Positions 46,649-55,470 of a stretch of DNA of 64,000 nucleotides are shown one piece after another (position 1 is the stretch's first letter; each line of letters begins with the position of its first letter). Location of the stretch: positions 3,038,001 through 3,102,000 of the forward strand of contig CP117875.1 of the NCBI GenBank assembly GCA_028736075.1, in the 5' to 3' direction. The notes under the pieces are model-generated. The model worked only from the letters and a program-made list of their open reading frames with translations. It was not told where the DNA came from and did not search any database. The position numbers were made by a program, and so were the translations under genes. Source of the stretch: Chryseobacterium sp. KACC 21268. GTDB lineage: Bacteria > Bacteroidota > Bacteroidia > Flavobacteriales > Weeksellaceae.

Positions 46649-47518
46649 TTAATCTTTAATAATTTTTTGTATATGGACTTTGCCATCATTGGCCTTAACT
46701 CGAAGAATGTAATTACCTTTTATCAAATTGGACACATTTATAGAAGACACCAATCTAGAGTTTTTCACATTTAACTGTTTACCTGAAAGATCATAAATTT
46801 CAACGGATTCCACTTTCAATCCGTCAGATAATTTGAAGTTCAAAATATCCTTAACTGGATTCGGATAAATCTGCAATTGTCTGGAATTGACAACATCAAT
46901 CGTTCCAAGTGTGGCATTTACCCCAGTTATGCTCATCACCCATCGAGCCGTTGCAAAAGCTGCAAGCCCTCCGGTTCCAGTTGCTGTGGGAGTAGTAATG
47001 CCACAGGTTTCCGAAGACAAATAAGAAGGCCCTGTTTGAGATGCAGTATTGGTTCCCATGTAGAATGCCTGAGGAGGAGTTACATCGCCATCATGATAAA
47101 TTTCAACAACAAATGTTGAACCTGCTGTTACAGTAGTACTTAAGTTTGTACCTGTACTTACAACTGTTACTGCGCTCGATGCGGTGAGATCAACATTTGA
47201 TGTACCGAGTAACGTAGCGTTACCGGTAGGAAATCCACCCCCTGTCCAATTGTAAATGTTGACTTCTACCGGGAATGAAGAATTTACTGTCTGAACACCA
47301 AATGAAACATTAGTAATCTTATAGTCGTTCGCTATACCATAATCTGATAATTTAAAAACTCTAATATAAGAATTATCGGCAGTGTAGCCGTTAGCCTGGC
47401 TACCACAGGCAACGGATCCCGTAGGTGAAACAGTCTGGGATCCACTCTGAGTAATAACTTGTCCAAAGGAGTTGGTTGCAACTATAGCAACTCCTAACAA
47501 AGTAAAGATTTTTTTCAT
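46649..47518 (-). CDS. secreted T9SS cargo protein
   Basis: 289 residues. Signal peptide MKKIFTLLGVAIVATNSFGQ; a beta-rich domain (~25-205) with the motif YIRVFKLSDYGIANDYKITN and FVVEIYHDGD, which resembles the single lectin/CUB-like modules of flavobacterial secreted proteins; then a type A T9SS sorting domain (~215-289; QIYPNPVKDILNFKL, VEIYDLSGKQLNV, LIKGNYILRVKANDGK). It is exported to the cell surface. No catalytic motif seen, so function is open. Confidence 0.85.
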   Translation of the reverse strand: MKKIFTLLGVAIVATNSFGQVITQSGSQTVSPTGSVACGSQANGYTADNSYIRVFKLSDYGIANDYKITNVSFGVQTVNSSFPVEVNIYNWTGGGFPTGNATLLGTSNVDLTASSAVTVVSTGTNLSTTVTAGSTFVVEIYHDGDVTPPQAFYMGTNTASQTGPSYLSSETCGITTPTATGTGGLAAFATARWVMSITGVNATLGTIDVVNSRQLQIYPNPVKDILNFKLSDGLKVESVEIYDLSGKQLNVKNSRLVSSINVSNLIKGNYILRVKANDGKVHIQKIIKD

Positions 47519-47769
47519 AAGATAAAATTTTAATAATTAAAATACGACAAATATGTCATAAATTTAATGATAATGAATTATGCTTGACAAATAAAAACAA
47601 TATTTAATATTTCGAAAAGCTTAAACGAAAACTCTTACGCTTTAATTCCATTTTGCAAAGTCAGCAAGCTTTTTCTACTGCTTAATAGGCAACATCAAGT
47701 GATTAGCCATTTCAAGGAAAGCAATTCCGTAATATAAAGTTGGCAAAATCTAAATTGTTTGGAGGTTCA

Positions 47770-48190
47770 AGAAGATAATTTTTATCTCAAGGAACTGAGA
47801 AAACTAAAATATTGTCAAAATTATTATTACTTCCAGTGATTATGATCATCGATAAGATAGTGTTGATGCTTAACTACGTAAATCGATTTTACAAACGCCA
47901 GTTAATAAGTTAAAAATCTGTCAATGGTGACATTGTTGCGAGGCTGCAAAATTTACTGGATCATCATCTCAATTAGAAAATGCAATAACGTATTCTGACG
48001 GTACAATATCTATCCGATTGTTTGAATATTTCGTAAACTTACTTATGAGATTTACGCTAAATCTCTAGTAAAACATAGAGCAATATATCTATCGAAAACT
48101 CATTGAAAAGCAAAAGAAAGATCATATTAGTAGAAAATAATAGTAAAGGTAGATCGCCTATGACTGGGTTATTAATATTCGCGCTCGGTG
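47770..48190 (+). pseudogene. AraC-family regulator remnant
   Basis: The plus strand reads ...IDKIVLMLNYVNRFYKRQLI, then KSVNGDIVARLQNLLDHHLN, then ILTVQYLSDCLNIS with TYL and DL, in one frame broken by stops at about eight positions. A frame change then gives EQYIYRKLIEKQKK. This matches the end of the sensor domain and first HTH of Bacteroidetes AraC regulators (form: DRFYxRQF-T-RK-VNxDxLxxLExLL, LPTVQYLADxLNISPNYLSDLL, QQHIHxKLIEKAKE). The second HTH is missing. Confidence 0.7.
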
Positions 48191-48601
48191 AGTAAATTTT
48201 TTAAAGCAAAGATCAAAACTGCTTACTTGAAATGTAAATTTCTTTCATTTTAAATGAATTCGACAAGATGTATTAAGATTTGGACCATCGAGCTTAAAGC
48301 TCGTTTTCCTTAAATTCCATTAACTGGTTGATGAAAGTCTTACCTTTCATATCATTAAATACAGCAATAAATAGTATCTCAAGAATTTAATAAAATTAGA
48401 ATAGTCATAAACATAAATGTTATAAATTATCAAAAATGTGTATTTTGAAGCTGTGTTTTATTATAATATATCGTGAAAATACTTGTAGAATTATAATCGG
48501 TTTATCCCAATAATATAAAACATATGGTTGCAAGTGTAGCCCCAAAAAAAACCAGTAAAGTTTAAAATTATAAATTTATTAACTTTAATTGAAAAAAGGA
48601 T
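48191..48601. other. gene-poor stretch
   Basis: AT-rich DNA between the AraC and IS3 remnants; nothing recognised. Confidence 0.4.
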
Positions 48602-49330
48602 ATGGAAAGAGCAGATTCGGTACGGAGCAGATTGCAAAGATAGTGAAGAACTACGATGGACGTAGAATTGTGCCGGGTAAACGGTACCTGTCGCCAGGCT
48701 TTCTATATATTGCGGAGTAAATCCGGTCGGATAATTCGGGGGGGCTAAAACGATACAAACAATTGAAAGAAGAGAAAGTGAAGATGAAGAATGTACGCGT
48801 ACCCTGCCTTTGACTGAGAAGCTATGCTGTATATTATCGAATATAAGGCTTTAAAACCGGCTACAAAAGAAGTTTAATAAAGAAATACAAAAGAAATTAG
48901 AATTGTTATTAGCAAGGCGCTCCTACAATTTAGGATCAGCAGAATTTCTATGGCTTACAAAAGTCCGTGAGAATGCGGTGCTTTACAGCCTGCTGCTATC
49001 ATTGACGGAAGCTTCTGCCTGCGTTGGAATGTTACCACCAACTTCGCAACTAAGGTGATAGAAGCTGATCATTCCATTAAAACAGACGTGGGGTTTGAAT
49101 TCTCAAAAATTGATAAACCATTACGGAATATCAAAAAGCATAAGAATGGACAACAGACTGGTATTTATCTTTCACGTAATTCAGAACTGGCGTTTATTAG
49201 ACGATATTATGTTTGCTTACAACCATCCGATAAAGCATACGCATAACTTTCTGATTAAAAAGTATAATTAAAATCATCATCCGCACGATGAGTTGTATGG
49301 TTTAGCATCGGTGAGAAAAAAAACAGCAAG
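48602..49330 (+). mobile_element. IS3-family insertion sequence remnant
   Basis: OrfA pieces appear first: KSRFGTEQIAKIVKNYDG, then in another frame GTCRQAFYILRSKSG, then LKRYKQLKEEKVKMKN and the segment YIIEYKALKPATK, all in the order of IS3 OrfA. OrfB pieces follow: ATKVIEADHSIKTDVG (family: ...AIEADHSL...) and IRMDNRLVFIFHVIQNW (family: IRMDNGPEFI...W), the region of the second catalytic Asp. Frames change at least three times and stops are frequent, so it is dead. Ends and target duplication could not be defined. Confidence 0.75.
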
Positions 49331-49548
49331 CTAAAGCATTCGAGTGTTTTTTCGTGACCACTTTCCCATACTAGAAACAGCAAACTATTAATAGAAATTA
49401 CCACTTTTGACTCGTACATAAAATTGTGGGCCTATAAAAATACAGCACCATGCTTTATTTGTAATAGAATTTCCTCATAAGAATAATTTTAATCTTTAAA
49501 ACTTTTACAACAGTTTACGATCTCTATGATAAAGCTCCCCTTAAATCT

Positions 49549-49983
49549 TTATTTTTTAGTCAGATCTTCACCAGGGGAACAGGTTATTATGTTATTCTCC
49601 ATCAGCTTATCAAAAAGGACTTGCCTGCAATGTACATCGTATGTCCTATATATATTACTTATATGATATTTGACCGTGGAAACCTCGATGCAGAGAGACT
49701 CCGCAATCTGCTTATTTCCTAATCCATCAAGCATGAGTGTCAAAACTTCCCGCTGCCTTCGATTCAGATTCTGATCATCTTCAATTACCGCCCTATCAAA
49801 TATCGAAAAACCTCGAATCTCATTATATTGTTGAATATGCTTTTGCAAGTCCCCGATCAACTGCTTTTTTCTTGATGCCCTCTTTTTAAAGGAGATCATC
49901 TCCATATAAAAATATACGCTCAGGCAAAAGAAAAATAATGTGGCAATACCATTTGCCAGCCCAATGTTTAATGAAAAGTCCAC
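49549..49983 (-). CDS. membrane-anchored LuxR-type regulator
   Basis: 144 residues. The only upstream start in frame is GTG 49983 (VDFSLNIGLANGIATLFFF); this includes a membrane helix (~8-27) followed by a basic stretch (SFKKRASRKK) and a coil. Residues ~75-130 form a LuxR/FixJ HTH: LNRRQREVLTLMLDGLGNKQ, IAESLCIEVSTVKYHISNIY. No receiver is present. An anchored HTH of this kind is common among small Bacteroidetes regulators; the target is unknown. It sits among decayed genes but is itself intact. Confidence 0.75.
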   Translation of the reverse strand: MDFSLNIGLANGIATLFFFCLSVYFYMEMISFKKRASRKKQLIGDLQKHIQQYNEIRGFSIFDRAVIEDDQNLNRRQREVLTLMLDGLGNKQIAESLCIEVSTVKYHISNIYRTYDVHCRQVLFDKLMENNIITCSPGEDLTKK

Positions 49984-50134
49984 TATTTTTGTTTTTATTT
50001 AGATCTTAATAATTAACGACGAAGAGAAAGACATATATTAAGTCCGTAGTAAATTTTTATGCCAACTAATTATGCTGTATATCGATTAATCGAAGATAAG
50101 TTATCACGATGGAAAATCTCAGGTTATATTCTAT

Positions 50135-50500
50135 AAATATATTTATTTATCGCAGACAAAAGTTCGTTTAATCGAACAGTTTCTTTAAGTGATCCTCTGC
50201 TTTACAATTATATTGTAATGAAACAATATGATAATTGGTAATATACGGCAAAAGGGGGAATATGTTCTTAAAATTTTCATTTTTCTTTACAAATTTATTG
50301 CAGCAACACCACAAATATCAGCGATTGGATCTTTCATTAAAATAAGATTAGGCAAAATTCCGATGCCTTTTCCAGATATCATTTGAGTTCTTTGAGATTA
50401 ACACGATCCATTAGAATGATATCAATAACCTCTAGTATGTCTTATCGTCATTAAAAATATTTCTTTCTTTTTTTGTATTAATTATTTATGATTCAAAAAA
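50135..50500 (-). pseudogene. decayed third copy of the response regulator
   Basis: This stretch aligns over its length with the gene at 28283-28645: it shares the pattern of ATCGAACxGTTTCTT near the 3' end, the CACCxCxxATATCAG block in the middle and TATTAATTATTTATxATTCA around the start. The start codon is lost (CAT changed to GTA on the plus strand), and many stops and indels are present. It is more diverged than the copy at 45863-46465. Confidence 0.75.
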
Positions 50501-50589
50501 TTATACAGTATTATTTTCATAATTAAATCGCTTAGTAATGCAAATAATATGTCATTTAATATAGCTTCACGTATTGTAACTTTAATTAA

Positions 50590-50653
50590 TAAAAAGAAGC
50601 TATCTTATAAAAAAGACAGCTTCATTTTGAAAATTATTGTAGTCTTCTAACAG
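50590..50653 (-). ncRNA. candidate rightward-type small RNA (copy B)
   Basis: Minus-strand TAACTTTG (50667-50660) has a TTG 22 nt upstream. The predicted ~64-nt transcript keeps TTAGAAGACTA and ends in GAAGCTGTCTT / AAGATAGCTTC plus TTTTTATT. Compared with copy A, one stem base changed A to G, keeping pairing as G-U, while the loop is unrelated in sequence. Confidence 0.5.
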
Positions 50654-50693
50654 ACATTACAAAGTTAATACAAATATTGTATACTTGTACAAC

Positions 50694-50753
50694 TTATTCA
50701 TCATAAGTTAGAAGTACATCTTTAAGGAGAGCATTTATTTGTTCTCCTTTTTT
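50694..50753 (+). ncRNA. candidate leftward-type small RNA (copy B)
   Basis: TATACTTG (50680-50687; one mismatch to TAnnTTTG) precedes a ~60-nt segment with the hairpin AACTTA-TTCATCA-TAAGTT and the terminator GGAGAGCA / TGTTCTCC followed by TTTTTT. The stem differs from copy A by one C to T change, which keeps pairing as G-U. Confidence 0.5.
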
Positions 50754-50760
50754 AGGTTTG

Positions 50761-51801
50761 TTATGGGAATATCGTTAAATTAAAACTAAATGCAAAGCAG
50801 ATTAGTACATTCAAATTAACGTTGTGAAATTAGATAATCCTCTTTTAAACATTACTTTACACTGGCATATTATGTTATCTATCAAACTCAACTAATTCTA
50901 AGCTTTCTGTTACATAAATTTATAGAGACTCGGATGTGGGTTCATATTTATATCTTTGGAAAATCTCATATTATCGAATGTCAATAGATAATAAACTAAT
51001 AAATAATTAGGATTCGCCAGGTTAAGATTGTTTTGTTCTAGTTTGAACAATTCTAGAATAAATTAATATAAAATATAGTTATTAATTTGTTATATACAAA
51101 ATACTTTCAAATCGAAATCTAGCTTATCTAAAAGTTTTATTAGCGAACTGCTTTAACATTAAAATTTTAAATTTACATGAAATTTTAATGGTAAAAAAAC
51201 TTATCAAATTAGTCATAATAATACCTTTTGCAAATGCTCTTTCCTAATTTATTTTTGATGAAGCAGTGTAAAATTTGTTTTACGAAAAAAATATAACCTC
51301 CTATGTTTTAGTAACTAATACATATTCCTAACCGAAATAAAATTATATTTAAATTATTCACTCCGATCGACACTAAAATATGTAAATTTTAATTTTTCAA
51401 ATATTAAAAAAAATAAGCCTTGAAAATTGTTAAGTAGAGATATAAGCCCCTAACATTTTACGCCAACGCAATTGTGATCGTGCTTGTACTTAGGTAAAAT
51501 ATATAATTTTCTGAATACTAATTGGTAAGATTACTTTAATACAACCTTACCAATTATTTAGATTCTTCATTGTAACACAATATATATAGTCACTAGTATT
51601 TCCTCCCCGACTAATAGCAAAACCTGTAGAAATCAACATCTTTAATTCAAAGATTTCTATAATAAGAGCATGTTGAATGATGAATCAAGTTGCATTCTAT
51701 TATAACGAATATTTATATTTAACGGTAGATGTTATTCAAATAACCATATTTGCAAGACAAAACTTTTCCCGATAAAATAATATATCATCTTATCACAAAA
51801 A
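50761..51801. other. 1-kb gene-free stretch with an inverted repeat
   Basis: No ORF of note. A perfect 11-bp inverted repeat (TAATTGGTAAG 51519-51529, CTTACCAATTA 51546-51556) surrounds a 16-nt spacer ~245 bp downstream of the BrkB-family stop codon; it may be a transcript hairpin or a protein site. Confidence 0.4.
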
Positions 51802-52752
51802 TTATACAATTTTATCATTTCTAGGTTCGGCACCAGATACTATATTCTCCGAATCTTCCATAGATGCTAACTGAGGGCTCCACTTAGCATGCTTTGACGG
51901 CTTTATTGCATGCCCCATTTTCTTAGCGTATACCTTTGTAAATTCAACACCAAAGAAAATGATCTGGCAGGTATAATTAATCCATAACAATAGTAATATG
52001 ATTGTGCCAGCAGTTCCAAATGCAGAACTAGGATTAAACTTGTCAAAATAAAATGTCAAAAGATATTTTCCTAAAGTAAAAAGTCCTGCTGTGACAACTG
52101 CTCCGAACCACACTGACCTCCACTCTATTTCTACATCTGGGAGTATTTTGAACATTGCTGCGAAAAGGAAGAATGTTATTAAAAATCCAACTAATATGTT
52201 AATGATGTTTACAATAACAAGCGTTTCAAGACTGAAACGACGAATTACCCAATCATTAGCTAAACCGATGAAAGAACTCAACATCAATGTGATCAATAAA
52301 AGAAAAGCTATAACTATAATCATTCCAAGCGAATTTGCACGATCTAATAAATATTTCTCCCAAGCTTTTTTGGGTGCTGCGATAACATCCCATAATTTAT
52401 TCAATGACTTTTGAAATTGAAAGAATAGAGATGTAGCACCGAACACTAAGGTGACCACACCAACTATTTTCATAATTACGTTTTCTTTATCAACCATACC
52501 ACCAATTACCATTTCCTCAAGGCTTTTGCCAACATCTTTCCCCATCATACTACCAATTACCTTTGTTATTTCGCCTCTTACAGCCTCTTCACCAAAGAAA
52601 ATTCCTGTGATCCAAATAATGATAATAAGAAGGCCAGGAATTGAAAAAATTGCACTGTATGCTAAACTCGCAGCCTCTGTACCGAGATCTCTTGCACTCC
52701 AGTCTCTGTAAGTATCTTTGAGTATATCCCAAAAGTTGATAAGTTTTTTCAT
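51802..52752 (-). CDS. YihY/BrkB-family inner-membrane protein
   Basis: 316 residues, six predicted membrane helices. Family features seen: WSARDLGTEAASLAYSAIFS near the N-terminus, VIAAPKKAWEKYLLDRANSL, LPDVEIEWRSVWFGAVVTAG, and the late FNPSSAFGTAGTIILLLLWI followed by YTCQIIFFGVEFTKVYAK. The length fits the family (~280-330). Older names as ribonuclease BN are wrong; the role is unproven, possibly transport or envelope-related. Single gene; its promoter lies in 52753-53067. Confidence 0.9.
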   Translation of the reverse strand: MKKLINFWDILKDTYRDWSARDLGTEAASLAYSAIFSIPGLLIIIIWITGIFFGEEAVRGEITKVIGSMMGKDVGKSLEEMVIGGMVDKENVIMKIVGVVTLVFGATSLFFQFQKSLNKLWDVIAAPKKAWEKYLLDRANSLGMIIVIAFLLLITLMLSSFIGLANDWVIRRFSLETLVIVNIINILVGFLITFFLFAAMFKILPDVEIEWRSVWFGAVVTAGLFTLGKYLLTFYFDKFNPSSAFGTAGTIILLLLWINYTCQIIFFGVEFTKVYAKKMGHAIKPSKHAKWSPQLASMEDSENIVSGAEPRNDKIV

Positions 52753-53067
52753 AGTTTATTAGAAAATAATGGTGATATTATTAAATTCAAAATTCATACC
52801 TTCTTACAGAGATATGCAAAAAATATTCTTGTGCTCTTTCAATAATATTATATTTAGATTACAAACACAGAGTATAAAGTAACGATGTAAAAATAAGATT
52901 AGTTTACATATATTCGCAATTTATATAAGTAATTGAAATAAAAAATATATTCTTGCCCACTCTACAATTTTGTAAAAACCAATACTAGAAATTGATCGTA
53001 TATAGTGTGGCTTTGACTGAAATATTAATTACCTATTTATAACAAGGCCTTATTTAATAATTATATT
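52753..53067. other. divergent intergenic region
   Basis: AT-rich DNA between the BrkB-family gene and the YadA-head-like gene; it should hold both promoters. No feature resolved. Confidence 0.35.
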
Positions 53068-54918
53068 ATGAAGAAAATTTTATCTTTATGTTGTTTTACC
53101 ATAACATTGTCTGCATATTGCCAGATGGGCATCAATACTACTGCACCACAAGCAGTATTGGATATTACAGGTATGGACATATCAAATCCTACAAATATGG
53201 ATGGTCTTTTAATACCAAGGATCAATCAATTTCCAGCCATAAATCCTACTGCAACGCAAAACAGTATGCTTGTTTATCTATCGATTCCTACACCAGCGGC
53301 ATCTACATTTGGTATCAACGATACAGGATTCTATTACTGGAATTATTCACAGCTAAAATGGATAGGTCTGGACTCTTCAAAAACAACTTGGCTATTAAGT
53401 GGAAATGGCTCAACAGTCGATGGTATCAATTATATTGGTACTTCAGATGACGTACCACTTAGCTTCAGGATCAATAGCCAGAAAGCCGGCAGGCTATCTT
53501 CTACTGAAACTTTTTATGGATACAAGGCAGGAAATAGCAATGTGGGAAATTTTAACACGGCCATCGGAGAGAGTTCATTATTTTCAAACTCAACTGGTAA
53601 TCATATTGTAGCCATAGGATCGAATTCAATGCACTCCAATTTGACAGGTACTGAGAATACTGCAGTTGGGGCAAATGCTATGCATGATAACACGACGGCC
53701 TCCGCAAACACAGCCATTGGTTATGAGGCATTATATTCAAATACTAAGTCAGGCGAAAATGTCGCTGTAGGATATCAGGCTCTCAAAAGCAATCAAAAGG
53801 ATTCCAATACTGGTGTAGGCTACCAATCCTTATTTTCCAATACTAACGGTGACTCCAATACAGGGATAGGTAAAGAATCATTGAGAAATTCAACCACCGG
53901 CAATGCCAATACCGGCCTTGGAAGGGAGGCGCTAAGAATGAATACATCCGGAAATAATAACAGTGGTTTTGGAACAAATTCTCTGCGCAACAACACAATA
54001 GGAAATGACAATACGGCAGGTGGTTACATTTCATTATTTTCAAATGAGGTGGGATCAGGTAATTCGGCCTACGGTATCAATTCTTTATTCCATAATTTGT
54101 CTGGAAACTTTAATGCGGGATTCGGTAAAGAGACGCTATATAATAATACGACTGGAAATCATAATGTTGCAATGGGTTTTGCCTCACTGTATTCCAATAC
54201 AACCGGAGACCAAAACATCGCAATAGGAATGGAAGCTGCACGGGATAACATTTCAGGCACAGGTAACATCATCATTGGCAATGAAGCCTCGCGGACTAAT
54301 CAGACAGGGAACAATAATGTTGCAATTGGAAATTCAGCGCTATACAACAATAATAGTGGTAGCAATAACACAGCGATAGGTCACCAGGCAGATGTTTTGT
54401 ATGGAAACCTGACCAATTCAATGGCATTGGGAAATGGTGCTCAAGTAAATCAGTCCAACAAAGTAAGAATTGGAAACAATGACATCACCATTATCGAGGG
54501 CTTCGTCGCTATGACTGTCGCTTCTGACAGAAGATATAAGAAAAATATAAAAACGATCTCACTGGGGTTAGATTTTATCAATCGTCTGAATCCGGTTGAA
54601 TATATAAAGACTAATAATTCTGAAAAAACCAAAGAATGGGGACTGATAGCACAGGAACTTCAAGAAACGCTTAAATCTGTTGATTACAACAATGCAGGGT
54701 TAATTAGCAGTGATAAAACAAAGGAAAATTTTCTGTCAGTACGATATACTGATCTGCTGGCACCGATGATCAGAAGTATCCAGGAGCTATCTGAGATGTA
54801 TAAAATTAATGAGACGTTACAAAAAACTATAAAAGATCAGCAAAGAAAAATAGACGAATTGTGTATTAAACTTGAAGACCTGGAAAATAGATTAAATGCT
54901 CTATCCTCATCGAAATAA
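53068..54918 (+). CDS. secreted YadA-head-like repeat protein with S74 chaperone domain
   Basis: 616 residues. Signal peptide (MKKILSLCCFTITLSAYCQ); a short N-domain starting MGINTTAPQAVLDITG; then residues ~163-440 form 16 units of a 17-residue repeat with consensus N-T-A-I-G-x-x-S-L-x-x-N-T-T-G-N-x (one unit is 16 long), the left-handed beta-roll of YadA-type trimeric heads. The C-terminus (~483-616) is an endosialidase-type intramolecular chaperone (peptidase S74): SDRRYKKNIKTISLGLDFIN, GLIAQELQETLK, with Ser and Lys of the self-cleaving dyad in SDxRxK, ending in a coiled coil. It probably trimerises, is self-trimmed, and acts in surface attachment. No T9SS tail is visible. Confidence 0.88.
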   Translation: MKKILSLCCFTITLSAYCQMGINTTAPQAVLDITGMDISNPTNMDGLLIPRINQFPAINPTATQNSMLVYLSIPTPAASTFGINDTGFYYWNYSQLKWIGLDSSKTTWLLSGNGSTVDGINYIGTSDDVPLSFRINSQKAGRLSSTETFYGYKAGNSNVGNFNTAIGESSLFSNSTGNHIVAIGSNSMHSNLTGTENTAVGANAMHDNTTASANTAIGYEALYSNTKSGENVAVGYQALKSNQKDSNTGVGYQSLFSNTNGDSNTGIGKESLRNSTTGNANTGLGREALRMNTSGNNNSGFGTNSLRNNTIGNDNTAGGYISLFSNEVGSGNSAYGINSLFHNLSGNFNAGFGKETLYNNTTGNHNVAMGFASLYSNTTGDQNIAIGMEAARDNISGTGNIIIGNEASRTNQTGNNNVAIGNSALYNNNSGSNNTAIGHQADVLYGNLTNSMALGNGAQVNQSNKVRIGNNDITIIEGFVAMTVASDRRYKKNIKTISLGLDFINRLNPVEYIKTNNSEKTKEWGLIAQELQETLKSVDYNNAGLISSDKTKENFLSVRYTDLLAPMIRSIQELSEMYKINETLQKTIKDQQRKIDELCIKLEDLENRLNALSSSK

Positions 54919-55340
54919 TAAAATAGAGAATCTTATCATTATGTGGGAAGAGACAGCATCAGGGAAACATCGGTTATATTATTACAGCTATTAGCCGAAA
55001 GAATTAGGTATAAAATGAAGCATTGATTGACTTGGTTATCAATCGATGCTTTATAAATTACTAATAATTCCCTATCGTTAACATTAACAAATGTTGAGAT
55101 AATCTTTTGTTTTAAATTCCCCTTTATTGAACTTCCAAATTTCAATCCGAGACCACCCTTTATAATATTATTATTAAGCATGTTTTAATCGGGGGAAAAT
55201 CGACCTTCTAAGGATATATGGGCAACCTCTTCGAAGATCTTAACCAAATTTTTATATAAATAGATCGTTATAGTTTATATAAAGATTTTATAATTTTAGT
55301 AGTTTTTGTAGTCTAAATATCTAATTTCGTAGGTTTATTG
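54919..55340. other. gene-poor stretch
   Basis: An 80-codon minus-strand frame (54939-55181) ends close to the upstream gene; it has no recognised motif and I do not call it. The rest is AT-rich non-coding DNA leading to the next promoter. Confidence 0.35.
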
Positions 55341-55348
55341 TATATTTG
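55341..55348 (+). promoter_or_regulatory. candidate -7 element of the first surface module
   Basis: TATATTTG matches TAnnTTTG and lies ~120 nt upstream of the first gene of the two-gene module. A TTG at a fitting -33 distance is not clear. Confidence 0.35.
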
Positions 55349-55470
55349 CATAGTATTTATCTGAATTAATTGATTGACAATAATTAATATTTTAATTCTC
55401 GACGATTATTCACAATACTAATTATAATATTTTTTATGCAATAATCTTTTGGTTTTAAACATAATTATTT

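Larger units (their letters stand above)
50590..50760 (-). repeat. inverted dispersed element, copy B
   Basis: Reverse-complement homologue of 1176-1345, with outward terminators at both ends (50596-50623 and 50724-50745) and internal promoter-like motifs. It lies right after the decayed third response-regulator copy. Confidence 0.8.

Noticed and set aside
49055-49246. 63-codon frame as a separate small gene
   Set aside because: It contains the EADHS motif and is part of the broken IS3 OrfB.
53554-54370. Short periodic DNA repeats that could suggest a CRISPR array
   Set aside because: The period is 51 bp in a single open frame and reflects the 17-residue protein repeat; no spacers or cas genes.
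54939-55181. 80-codon minus-strand frame downstream of the head-repeat gene
   Set aside because: No motif, signal or homology that I can see; likely chance ORF in AT-rich DNA.
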